Origin: Bacillota bacterium
GTDB lineage: Bacteria > Bacillota > Limnochordia > Darwinibacteriales > Darwinibacteriaceae
NCBI GenBank assembly: GCA_012799115.1
Contig: JAAZLY010000080.1
Location: forward strand, 1 to 10,938
Direction of reading: 5' to 3'
DNA length: 10,938 nucleotides
The notes under the pieces were generated by a model. It did no database searches and was not told the origin of the DNA. It saw nothing but the letters and a program-made list of their open reading frames with translations. The position numbers and the translations under genes were made by a program. Positions 1-6,501 of this stretch are shown here, one piece after another. The stretch's first letter is position 1. Every line of letters begins with the position of its first letter.

Positions 1-34
1 CGTGTCCGGTTCTGCAACTAAACACTTTGGGAGT

Positions 35-60
35 GAGGCCTCTTTTTCCTGCCTCTTTTT
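35..60 (+). terminator. Possible weak intrinsic terminator of an upstream gene
   Basis: GAGGC (35-39) can pair with GCCTC (51-55) and is followed directly by five T residues (56-60). The stem is only 5 bp, extendable by a G-T and an A-T pair after a mismatch, and the 11-nt loop is long. It would serve a plus-strand gene that ends left of the window. It has no T-tract in the minus direction, so it does not serve the MFS gene. No coding sequence is seen in 1-130. Confidence 0.3.
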
Positions 61-130
61 AAAGAAGACCCGAGATCTATTTACTCATACCGCTTTCCAA
101 GAAGAGTTGCGGATACAAGACGGCTAGGAT

Positions 131-1402
131 CTAAAACGCCTCTCTTAGTTGTTGGTCCTTAGCCATCAAGAGCGATATGGTCAAAAGTAGCGTGCCGCAG
201 CCGAGAACCAAGAGGAAGCTTGAGATGTGATCGACAAAGAAGCCCCCGAGAGCCATTCCCAAAGGTTGGATGGAAAGAGACATCGTCCAGAGAAAACCAT
301 TAACTCGACCGCGGTATTCATCCGCGGTTTCCTTTTGTAACAGAATGAAGCTTGGTAGGTTTAGGAACATCAAGGCTCCGCCTAGGGCGAAGTTGTTCGC
401 GGTGAAGTAGACAAGTAGGGTCATGGGTGATGGAGTCCCAAACGTCCCGAGTGTTGGTACGCCAGTTAGGATCATCAAGGCAGACATAGCAACCAAGGCG
501 GCCATGAGGTACTTGAACTTTCCTTTGTTCTCGGGTATCAAAGCGTACAGTAGGGAAAAGACCAGACTGCCAAGGGCAGAGGCTGACTGGATAAACCCAT
601 ATTGATCGGAGCTTAAGCCTAGTTCAATGTTAATAATGTAGGGTAGAGAAACGATGTAGGTGCTAAAGACGAAGTTGATGAAAACGGCAAAGAGCAAGAT
701 CGTAAGAACAATCCGCTTTCCCCGCACATAATGGAGGGCTGACTTCATGTCAGAGATGATATTCTCTTTAGATCTTTTTGCTACGGGCGTTTGATTGAAG
801 TTGAAATTAATGAAGAGCTCCGAGACGGCAGAGAGGATGAAACAGAGACCGGCAACGAGTATGAAAAGTTCAATCTGAAACATGCCGTAGACGAGTCCTC
901 CAATTGCCGGACCAACGATGGCTGACAGCGAATTGATGGATGAACTGTAAGAGTTGATCTTTGTTAATCTGCTCGGATCAACGATGTTGGGAACAGAAGC
1001 TTCCATTGTAGTGTTGAAAAATGTGTTCAGAATTGAAAGTAAGAAGACTTGGACCAAGATAAGGTTCATGGAGAATCCTCTGCCCAATGCAACAAGGTAC
1101 ATACCCACCAAGACGGTTCCGCACAAAAGGTCCGTTAAAACCACAACGACTCGGCGATTGACCCGATCTGCTACCACTCCTGCAAAAGGTGAGATGATGA
1201 TGGCCGGAATTGTGCCCACAATCATTGTCAGAGCAAAGCCCATACCAGAGCCAGTTGTGCGAAGAACATAGAGACCAATCGCGAAGTTCATAATCCTCGT
1301 TCCAAAGAGCGACACTAATTTTCCTAGCAGGAAGACAAACATGTTGGTGTTGGCGGAGTTTCTATACCGACTCTTCGTCATGCTTTCCACAAATGTGTTC
1401 AT
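131..1402 (-). CDS. MFS transporter, efflux type (MFS_3/EntS/MefA-like)
   Basis: This is a 423-residue integral membrane protein of the major facilitator superfamily, most like the drug or siderophore exporters of the MFS_3 group, which extrude substrate by proton antiport. The length and alternating hydrophobic blocks fit 12 membrane helices. The loop between helices 2 and 3 carries the MFS motif A near residues 75-91 (GVVADRVNRR). A late cytoplasmic loop has the group-typical EYRGRVNG sequence, which is followed by a glycine-rich helix. The ATG start is preceded by AAGGGAAG (1410-1417) at 7 nt. The gene lies 33 bp behind the ArsR-type regulator on the same strand, with no promoter seen between them, so both are probably co-transcribed and the regulator probably controls this exporter. 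The substrate cannot be told from sequence. Family assignment is firm; the efflux direction is inferred from the family. Confidence 0.9.
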   Translation of the reverse strand: MNTFVESMTKSRYRNSANTNMFVFLLGKLVSLFGTRIMNFAIGLYVLRTTGSGMGFALTMIVGTIPAIIISPFAGVVADRVNRRVVVVLTDLLCGTVLVGMYLVALGRGFSMNLILVQVFLLSILNTFFNTTMEASVPNIVDPSRLTKINSYSSSINSLSAIVGPAIGGLVYGMFQIELFILVAGLCFILSAVSELFINFNFNQTPVAKRSKENIISDMKSALHYVRGKRIVLTILLFAVFINFVFSTYIVSLPYIINIELGLSSDQYGFIQSASALGSLVFSLLYALIPENKGKFKYLMAALVAMSALMILTGVPTLGTFGTPSPMTLLVYFTANNFALGGALMFLNLPSFILLQKETADEYRGRVNGFLWTMSLSIQPLGMALGGFFVDHISSFLLVLGCGTLLLTISLLMAKDQQLREAF

Positions 1403-1435
1403 CGGGCTACTTCCCTTCTTTGGGTCTTGGCCATG

Positions 1436-2458
1436 CTAGAGCTCAAACTCGCTTGCGAGGAATTTGAGACAACCCCGAATTTGAGATTTGTTAACGGAAT
1501 AATACAGACGGCGTCCCTTGCGTTCGATGTGAATCAGAGAGGCTCCAAGAAAATAGTCCATATGATAGGAAACGGTGGCCGTTGATATGCCGAACTTCTC
1601 GGCAATTTCCTGCCCGTAGCTCTCGTTCGCCGTAAGAAACTTTAGAATCTCCAAGCGAGTCGGATCGCCAAGGACCTTCAGGGTCATCAGATGTGTGTCC
1701 ATGTCCTTTTTCGTGGTCCTTTCCTGCACATATTTCTGGAAAAGCATTCCTACAAAGAGATGAAGCCCTCCGTCCCTAAGATGATGAGAGGAGAGTAGAT
1801 CGAAGAGGGAATAGCTGAGTTGTACTTCCTCGTATCCCTGCAGATTGATAAAACTCACATGCTTATCCAGGAAGTCCACTCCGTGTTCGTTCAGCTCTGC
1901 TTCAAACCACTGGCGGAAATGTTGATACTGTGGCATGTTTTTTTCCTTCAGTTCTTCGTATAGGGGTAGGAAGCGATCGATGGTCCCTTGGAATCTCTTG
2001 AGCTGGAGCTCTGGGTTTTGGATGAGGGAAATGAGGAACCACTTAACATCCCCTGGAAAGTCTAGTTTTTCGAGATGCTGAAGAATCACATGTAAAGCGT
2101 GATCTGTGCTGAAATCAAGGGTCAGATCGAGATCTAAGAGCCTAAAGACTTGTCCTCTGAGCTCATCTTCTCCCTGGCCCAGTAAGCGGCGGAAATAGTC
2201 GTCTATGTTCTCGCTATCGGTGATGAGGTCTCCGTTAATAAATAGACTACTGGTGGGAACTTCTTGCTGGACAAAATGCCTGGCCTCCTGGAAAAGGGGG
2301 TTTTCTAGCATTTCCAACACATCTTTTTCCAGTTCTTTGCCGATCTCCATGTTCCATTTTTCCTCCACTTGCACTTTGAAATAGTGAAAGTTGGAAATAA
2401 ATCTAAAGGTGGAAAGGATCGCATAGGCTTCGTTTAAGCCTCTATGAACTAGTTTCAC
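1436..2458 (-). CDS. ArsR-family transcriptional regulator with long N-terminal domain
   Basis: A 340-residue DNA-binding regulator. The C-terminal part (about residues 258-328) is a classic ArsR winged helix: LGDPTRLEILKFL, then a recognition helix around GISTATVSYHMDYF, then a beta wing with RKGRRLYYSV. The roughly 250 residues in front are mostly charged amphipathic helices and match nothing I recognise. Typical ArsR repressors are about 100-120 residues, so this is a large variant with a presumed sensing or dimerisation domain. No CxC metal-binding motif is visible near the recognition helix. The start is GTG, chosen because AAGGAGG (plus-strand positions 2467-2473) lies 8 nt upstream. 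It is the first gene of an operon with the MFS exporter. Dyads in its own promoter suggest autoregulation. The effector is unknown. Confidence 0.88.
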   Translation of the reverse strand: MKLVHRGLNEAYAILSTFRFISNFHYFKVQVEEKWNMEIGKELEKDVLEMLENPLFQEARHFVQQEVPTSSLFINGDLITDSENIDDYFRRLLGQGEDELRGQVFRLLDLDLTLDFSTDHALHVILQHLEKLDFPGDVKWFLISLIQNPELQLKRFQGTIDRFLPLYEELKEKNMPQYQHFRQWFEAELNEHGVDFLDKHVSFINLQGYEEVQLSYSLFDLLSSHHLRDGGLHLFVGMLFQKYVQERTTKKDMDTHLMTLKVLGDPTRLEILKFLTANESYGQEIAEKFGISTATVSYHMDYFLGASLIHIERKGRRLYYSVNKSQIRGCLKFLASEFEL

Positions 2459-2480
2459 ACAAAAGTCCTCCTTCGATTAG

Positions 2481-2492
2481 TTAGATGTCTAA
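2481..2492. promoter_or_regulatory. Candidate ArsR operator at the transcription start
   Basis: TTAGA-TG-TCTAA is a perfect 12-bp dyad that covers the predicted start point of the arsR-MFS transcript. A repressor bound here would block RNA polymerase. ArsR proteins bind A/T-rich imperfect palindromes of about this kind as dimers, so autorepression is the natural inference; binding itself is not shown. Confidence 0.5.
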
Positions 2493-2496
2493 TAGT

Positions 2497-2525
2497 AGTT
2501 TAAGATAGATGTGTAACGATGTCAA
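2497..2525 (-). promoter_or_regulatory. Sigma-A promoter of the arsR-MFS operon
   Basis: Read on the minus strand, a perfect -35 TTGACA (2525-2520) is followed after exactly 17 bp by TAAACT (2502-2497), which matches four of six positions of the -10 consensus. The expected transcription start is near 2490, leaving a leader of about 30 nt that contains the AAGGAGG ribosome binding site. An 8-bp direct copy of the -35 region (TGTCAAGG on the plus strand, 2520-2527 and 2564-2571) lies upstream, but its associated -10 is poor. Confidence 0.72.
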
Positions 2526-2533
2526 GGATTAAA

Positions 2534-2547
2534 TAGATATTCATCTA
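2534..2547. promoter_or_regulatory. Second TAGAT/ATCTA dyad upstream of the arsR -35
   Basis: TAGAT-ATTC-ATCTA shares its half-site (TAGA/TCTA) with the dyad at 2481-2492 but has a 4-nt spacer rather than 2. The two centres are 54 bp apart, close to five helical turns, so cooperative binding across the -35 element is possible. This is an inference from symmetry and spacing only. Confidence 0.42.
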
Positions 2548-2592
2548 ACTTAACTTGTCTAATTGTCAAGGTGAATGACTAATTAACCTAAG

Positions 2593-2619
2593 AAAAAGCG
2601 GTCCCTTGCGGACCGTTTT
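2593..2619. terminator. Bidirectional intrinsic terminator without an adjacent gene
   Basis: CGGTCC (2599-2604), loop CTTGC and GGACCG (2610-2615) form a 6-bp GC-rich stem. It is flanked by AAAAA on the left and TTTT on the right, so it works as a rho-independent terminator in both directions. No gene converges on it: the arsR operon starts to its left and the importer operon starts to its right. It may insulate the two promoters or end a small RNA. Confidence 0.7.
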
Positions 2620-2656
2620 GCTATGTAAATCCGATATGCGTAACGACTCAGGGTGG

Positions 2657-2676
2657 TGGGGTGACGTGTCTCCCCA
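2657..2676. repeat. 20-bp G/C-rich imperfect palindrome
   Basis: TGGGG-T-GAC-GT-GTC-T-CCCCA is symmetrical at 16 of 20 positions. The central GACGTGTC plus the GGGG/CCCC arms form a dyad that could be an operator or, if transcribed, a hairpin. It lies about 90 bp upstream of the importer -35. The CCCC arm is also able to pair with the following GGGGG (2678-2682), so alternative structures exist. Function unknown. Confidence 0.4.
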
Positions 2677-2723
2677 AGGGGGTTGGGCGCGTATAGCCTT
2701 ATCTATTGTCCTAAATTCGTCAA

Positions 2724-2740
2724 ATTGCGCGCATTGCGCG
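2724..2740. repeat. Tandem ATTGCGCG direct repeat
   Basis: ATTGCGCG occurs at 2724-2731 and again at 2733-2740, giving a 9-bp period. It is followed directly by the dyad GGACT-G-AGTCC (2740-2750). The CTGAGTC inside that dyad is also the reverse complement of GACTCAG at 2645-2651. The cluster sits just upstream of the importer promoter, in the position of an activator or repressor site. No regulator is assigned. Confidence 0.4.
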
Positions 2741-2762
2741 GACTGAGTCCTCAGAAAAACTC

Positions 2763-2791
2763 TTGCATTTTGATTGTTTGCCAGTTATAAT
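2763..2791 (+). promoter_or_regulatory. Sigma-A promoter of the peptide importer operon
   Basis: TTGCAT (2763-2768) and a perfect TATAAT (2786-2791) are separated by 17 bp. The -35 matches only its TTG half, which is common at regulated promoters with a strong -10. The start point is expected near 2798, giving a 5' leader of about 85 nt before the permease gene. Two palindromes overlap and follow the start point. Confidence 0.7.
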
Positions 2792-2795
2792 ATCA

Positions 2796-2833
2796 GTAAT
2801 CATATTACGCAATATATTATCAAGTAATATTAC
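2796..2833. promoter_or_regulatory. Paired GTAAT/ATTAC palindromes, candidate operators
   Basis: GTAAT-CAT-ATTAC (2796-2808) covers the predicted start point, and the perfect palindrome GTAATATTAC (2824-2833) follows 15 bp later. Their centres are about 26.5 bp apart. Both have the GT-Nx-AC layout described for GntR-family operators, and a GntR/FCD regulator is encoded in the same operon, so it is the first candidate to bind here. A third overlapping symmetry, ATATTA-TCAAG-TAATAT (2814-2830), makes the exact protein footprint uncertain. Confidence 0.5.
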
Positions 2834-2883
2834 AGATATTAGCAACCGTCGTAGACAAAATGGTATTGGGAAGGGAATGCAAG

Positions 2884-3837
2884 ATGCTGAAATTCGTAGG
2901 GAAACGACTATTAATCGCTATACCAACCTTCATTGGGATCACGATTTTGGTGTATGTTCTATCGTCACTTGCGCCTGGAACGCCCTTGGAAATGATCTTT
3001 AGTGATCCCCATGCTACTGCAGAACAGATGGAAGTGTTGCGGCAGAGGTATGGGCTCGACCAACCCGTAGTCGTGCAGTACTTTAACTGGCTCAAACAAC
3101 TCCTCAGCGGTAATCTGGGCATCTCCTACCGGACCGGGAATTTGGTGTGGGTAGATATAGCAGAAAGGGTTGGACCCACTCTGCTCCTAACATTTTCTTC
3201 CTTAACATTTTCGCTCTTGGTGGCTTTGCCCCTAGGAATTATTTCCGCCTATCGACCCTACAGTATTTGGGACTACATTTCCTCAGCCCTTTCCTTTGTG
3301 GGGGCGGCGATGCCCAACTTCTTTGCTGGACTCGTCTTTGTGTACCTATTCTCGGTGAAACTAAACATTTTCCCGAGCGGAGGCATGTACGATAGCTCAG
3401 GCACGCGAAGCCTTGGCATGCTCCTCCATCACTTAATCTTACCGATGTTGGTTCTATCCATCCAGCAGGTGGGCAGCCTCATTCGACAGACTAGAGGCTC
3501 CATGCTTGAAGTGCAGCAAGAGGACTACATTCGAACTGCGCGTTCCAAGGGCTTGTTTGAAAGTGTCATTTTGTTTAGGCATGCTCTGCAAAATGCTTTT
3601 ATACCCATCGTCACAAGAATTGGTTTGATGATTCCCTTCCTCTTTGGGGGAGCGGTTGTAACGGAGCAAATCTTTGCTTGGCCCGGACTCGGTAGTCTAA
3701 TGGTACTGGCTATTAATTCTAGAGACTATCCGGTCATCATGGGAATCACAGTCTTTATTGCAGCAGCAGTTCTAGTCGGAAATATCGTTATTGACCTGAT
3801 CTACTGTCTACTTGACCCGAAGATTCGTTACGAGTAA
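2884..3837 (+). CDS. dppB: ABC transporter permease, DppB/OppB family
   Basis: This 317-residue inner-membrane permease belongs to a peptide/nickel-class ABC importer and forms the translocation pore with the DppC-type protein. An N-terminal helix (LLIAIPTFIGITILVYVL) is followed by the DppB-typical external stretch with LAPGTP and RQRYGLDQPVVVQYFNWL. Further helices follow, with the cytoplasmic EAA loop near residues 214-233 (DYIRTARSKG), which docks on the ATPases. The C-terminus ends with LLDPKIRYE, usual for the family. I chose the ATG at 2884 because GGGAAGGGAA (2868-2877) is well placed; an upstream in-frame ATG at 2860 has no ribosome binding site. It is the first gene of the operon and is followed by the second permease after 13 bp. 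Substrate class is inferred from the neighbouring dipeptidase. Confidence 0.93.
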   Translation: MLKFVGKRLLIAIPTFIGITILVYVLSSLAPGTPLEMIFSDPHATAEQMEVLRQRYGLDQPVVVQYFNWLKQLLSGNLGISYRTGNLVWVDIAERVGPTLLLTFSSLTFSLLVALPLGIISAYRPYSIWDYISSALSFVGAAMPNFFAGLVFVYLFSVKLNIFPSGGMYDSSGTRSLGMLLHHLILPMLVLSIQQVGSLIRQTRGSMLEVQQEDYIRTARSKGLFESVILFRHALQNAFIPIVTRIGLMIPFLFGGAVVTEQIFAWPGLGSLMVLAINSRDYPVIMGITVFIAAAVLVGNIVIDLIYCLLDPKIRYE

Positions 3838-3850
3838 AGGTGGTGATAGC

Positions 3851-4714
3851 GTGGCTACAGCTAAACAGAGTTCCTATCTACGTGACGTCCTAAAACGTTT
3901 TTTTGCACACAAACTGGCCATGGTGGGCGCCATCATCTTGATCATCGAGATTCTGGCTATCCTCTTTCTACCAAGTATCATGAATCTCGATCCATACAGT
4001 ATTGACTACATGAGCTTCGGTGCACCTCCTTCGGCAGCCCATATCCTGGGAACAGATGATGTGGGACGAGATAACTTTGCCAGGCTCATCTACGGGGGCC
4101 GTGTGTCTCTAACGGTAGGCATTTTGTCTGCTATTGTGAGTTTGTTAATTGGTGTGCCATTAGGTTTGATCGCAGGTTTCTTTAGGGGGAAGACGGAGGT
4201 TGTGATCATGAGGGTTGCAGATATCTTCATGTCCTTCCCATCGATGATTTTGATCCTGGTCTTGGCTAGTGTCCTGGGGCAATCCATCACCACAGTTACC
4301 CTTGTAATTGGGTTCTTGGGTTGGACAGAGTTTACACGCCTTACCTATGCCAGCGTCCTTTCCATTCGGGAAAAGGATTATGTTCAATCCGCCGTTGCCA
4401 TCGGTGAGAAGAGCAAGAACATCATGGTCAAGTACATTTTGCCCAACTCCCTGGCACCAGTGATCATTTCCTTTACGTTCCGCACAGCCCAGGCCATCAT
4501 TACAGAGTCATCCCTGAGCTTTCTCGGACTAGGAGTTCAACCACCAGATCCATCTTGGGGAAATATCCTATACTACGCCCAGTCCATTAGTGTCCTGGCT
4601 AATCAGCCATATCTGTGGGTTCCAGCGGGAATCTTACTCGTTTTAACTGTACTGAGCATCAACTTCATTGGAGACGGCATCAGAGATGCCCTAGATACGA
4701 AAATGAGCATTTAG
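3851..4714 (+). CDS. dppC: ABC transporter permease, DppC/OppC family
   Basis: This 287-residue permease is the partner of the DppB-type protein. Family marks are the N-terminal OppC helix (about 21-41), the HILGTDDVGRDNFARLIYGG segment (64-83), the EAA loop near 176-199 (EKDYVQSAVAIGEKSKN), the SSLSFLGLGVQPPDPSWGN motif (220-238) and the end GDGIRDALDTK. The start is GTG at 3851, supported by AAAGGTGGTGA (3836-3846), which is close to the full anti-Shine-Dalgarno complement. An in-frame ATG at 3812 would overlap the upstream gene and lacks such a site. The short gap to dppB points to one transcript and possible translational coupling. A gap of 113 bp separates it from the binding-protein gene, with no convincing promoter in it. 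Confidence 0.93.
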   Translation: MATAKQSSYLRDVLKRFFAHKLAMVGAIILIIEILAILFLPSIMNLDPYSIDYMSFGAPPSAAHILGTDDVGRDNFARLIYGGRVSLTVGILSAIVSLLIGVPLGLIAGFFRGKTEVVIMRVADIFMSFPSMILILVLASVLGQSITTVTLVIGFLGWTEFTRLTYASVLSIREKDYVQSAVAIGEKSKNIMVKYILPNSLAPVIISFTFRTAQAIITESSLSFLGLGVQPPDPSWGNILYYAQSISVLANQPYLWVPAGILLVLTVLSINFIGDGIRDALDTKMSI

Positions 4715-4827
4715 CGAGAACGCGAAACGGAGAGGGAGGTTTGCCGCAGACGAATCCAGCATAGACCTTACTTGATTTATTGTCGCCCGTAGCAGAATTC
4801 CAGGAAAAAGAAAAAGGAGAGTTATAT

Positions 4828-6411
4828 ATGAAAGGCAGAAGCTTTGTAAGGAAGGCATTATTATTTGTCCTCGTTCTATCTATGATTACCAGCGTCACCG
4901 GAGCAACTCTTGCAAATGGAAATCAGACAATTACCATGGCCATGGTTGCCGCTTGGGACAATCTCATTCCCTTTGACACCACCAGCTCTTACTCTGACGT
5001 AGTCCTCGACCTAATCTTCGACAAACTGGTGTACCTGAAGCAAAATGGCACCTATGAGCCAAGATTAGCTACAGCATGGGAAATGAGCGAAGACAACACC
5101 GTGTTGACTGTTACCTTGAACGAAAATGCCAAGTGGCATGACGGCGAGCCAGTAACCGCACACGACGTAGTTTTCAGCATGCAGATCTATTCTTCGCCAA
5201 CCGTTGCAGCAGTTAGACAGAACAATGTGAGCCCCTTTGCTGGTTTTGCAGAAACCGATGACAGCATTCAAGTACGGGCCCTCGACGATCACACTGTTGA
5301 GTTTACTTTGGCCCAACCAACGAACATTGACTTCTTGTTCTTTACCAAGCTCAGAGACATCTATATTATGCCAAAGCACCTCCTCGGCGACTTGCCTCTC
5401 GAGAGCATTCGTGAGAGCGACTACTGGAGAAGCCCAATTGGTTCTGGTCCAGCAATCTACCAAAGCCAAATCAGCGGTGAGCGCATGGAGTTCAAAGCTA
5501 ACAAAGATTACCATGTGAAGTCGCCCAGCTGGGATCGTTTCGTATTGCGTGTTGTAGCAACTCCTAACCTACTCTCCGGTCTCATGAACAACGAAATCGA
5601 TGTCTTGGCCGGAAACATTGCAGCGCTTCAACTCTCCGACTGGGATATGGCCCAGCGGCAGTCTAATTTGGTAACAGAGTCCACACCGACCGTAGGATAT
5701 CAATACATGGCAATCAACACCTCCAAAGAGTATTTGACTCCAGGGGTTAGACAAGCCATTAACATGGCCATCAACAGAGAAGCCATCGTACAAGGACTTC
5801 TGCGTGGACAGGGCGAAGCAGCCTTTGGACCTTTCTCTAAGGACCACCTCTATTACAATGATGTAGTGAACGTAGGATTCAATCCTGAAGAAGCGAAGAA
5901 GATTTTGGCAGAAGAAGGCTGGGATTCCTCTCGCGAACTCATCTTCTCGGTACCAACAGGTAACACCGTGAGAGAAATGTCGGCAGTCATTATCCAACAG
6001 AACCTACTGGAGATTGGAATCAAGACCAGAATCGTGAGCGCAGACTTTGCAACACACCTTAACCGTGTTCGCGAAAGCAACTATGACCTTGGACTGATCG
6101 GTTCCGGCGGATCGCCAGACCCATCTGAAGCAGTCATCAACTTCAAGCCTGACCACATCAACAACTTCGCCCAATTGTCCGACTGGTCCATCTACAATAC
6201 CGGATCCGCTGGCGAACAGGCTTTCAGCTTTGAAGACCGCAAGGAGCATTATGACAAGTATCAAGAGCTCTTAGTTGAGCAGGTACCATTTAGTTTCCTC
6301 TACTTCGCAAACAATCTATTTGCCCACAACACGCGGGTTGGAAACATCGTCGATAGCGAAGATTATTCGCAGCTGAATCGAGACGTCTGGAACTGGACGA
6401 TCGTTAAGTAA
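4828..6411 (+). CDS. Extracellular solute-binding protein, family 5 (peptide-binding)
   Basis: This 527-residue substrate receptor captures peptide outside the membrane and delivers it to the permeases. It has a Sec signal peptide: basic KGRSFVRK, hydrophobic core 10-25 and a likely cut after ATLA (residue 29). The mature part shows SBP_bac_5 features: ATAWEMSEDNTVLTVTLNENAKWHDGEPVTAHDVVFS is recognisable by its key stretch AKWHDGEPVTAHDVVFS, and the second lobe has VRQAINMAINREAIVQGLL. There is no lipobox and I found no cysteine anywhere in the protein, so it is not a lipoprotein. The ATG at 4828 has AAAGGAGA upstream; a TTG at 4780 would add 16 residues before the signal peptide and is rejected. 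It lies between the permease and ATPase genes and is followed by a strong hairpin. Ligand specificity (DppA, OppA, AppA or other) cannot be decided. Confidence 0.92.
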   Translation: MKGRSFVRKALLFVLVLSMITSVTGATLANGNQTITMAMVAAWDNLIPFDTTSSYSDVVLDLIFDKLVYLKQNGTYEPRLATAWEMSEDNTVLTVTLNENAKWHDGEPVTAHDVVFSMQIYSSPTVAAVRQNNVSPFAGFAETDDSIQVRALDDHTVEFTLAQPTNIDFLFFTKLRDIYIMPKHLLGDLPLESIRESDYWRSPIGSGPAIYQSQISGERMEFKANKDYHVKSPSWDRFVLRVVATPNLLSGLMNNEIDVLAGNIAALQLSDWDMAQRQSNLVTESTPTVGYQYMAINTSKEYLTPGVRQAINMAINREAIVQGLLRGQGEAAFGPFSKDHLYYNDVVNVGFNPEEAKKILAEEGWDSSRELIFSVPTGNTVREMSAVIIQQNLLEIGIKTRIVSADFATHLNRVRESNYDLGLIGSGGSPDPSEAVINFKPDHINNFAQLSDWSIYNTGSAGEQAFSFEDRKEHYDKYQELLVEQVPFSFLYFANNLFAHNTRVGNIVDSEDYSQLNRDVWNWTIVK

Positions 6412-6463
6412 AAGGGCTTTACAGTACAGATGCCAGTCTTGCACTGGTATCTGTACTACCCTT
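6412..6463 (+). terminator. Intercistronic hairpin after the binding-protein gene
   Basis: AGTACAGATGCCAGT (6423-6437), loop CTTGC and ACTGGTATCTGTACT (6443-6457) form a 15-bp stem with one G-U pair. AAGGG (6412-6416) can also pair with CCCTT (6459-6463) across a bulge. Only a poor T-tract (TTATTGT) follows, so it is better read as a partial terminator or an mRNA 3'-end stabiliser than as a full stop. Such elements after binding-protein genes raise the amount of receptor over the ATPases. Confidence 0.7.
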
Positions 6464-6501
6464 ATTGTAACTGCAACTTGACGCCATGAGAGGAGGGGAC
6501 T

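Larger units (their letters stand above)
2459..2883. other. Divergent intergenic control region
   Basis: This gap of about 425 bp separates the leftward arsR-MFS operon from the rightward ABC importer operon and contains no credible gene. From left to right it holds the arsR promoter with two dyads (2481-2547), an orphan terminator (2593-2619), a G-rich dyad (2657-2676), a tandem 8-bp repeat with an adjacent dyad (2724-2750), the importer promoter (2763-2791) and two GTAAT/ATTAC palindromes (2796-2833). The parts are listed separately. The distance between the two promoters (about 240 bp between the -35 elements) is larger than needed for simple divergent control. Confidence 0.8.

Noticed and set aside
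92..115. CCGC/GCGG stem as a terminator for the MFS gene
   Set aside because: The stem is only 4 bp with a long loop and has no T-tract on the minus strand.
2555..2590. Plus-strand promoter-like TTGTCT, 17 bp, ACTAAT
   Set aside because: A transcript from it would begin about at 2590 and meet the terminator at 2593-2619 at once, and the match is moderate.
2640..2760. Possible riboswitch or tRNA-like structure in the divergent region
   Set aside because: I could not match any known riboswitch core or T-box element, and the importer promoter lies downstream of it, so it would not be in that mRNA leader.
2763..3002. Plus-strand open frame of 79 codons over the importer promoter and the start of dppB
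   Set aside because: It would start within the -35 element and overlaps dppB in another frame, and it has no ribosome binding site.
4715..4827. Promoter for the binding-protein gene in the 113-bp gap after dppC
   Set aside because: Only weak TTGATT-like and CAGAAT-like boxes with poor spacing are present; not enough to call.
5065..5997. Minus-strand open frames of 149 and 142 codons inside the binding-protein gene
   Set aside because: They are antisense to a clear SBP_bac_5 gene, lack family features and their translations look like low-plausibility shadow proteins.
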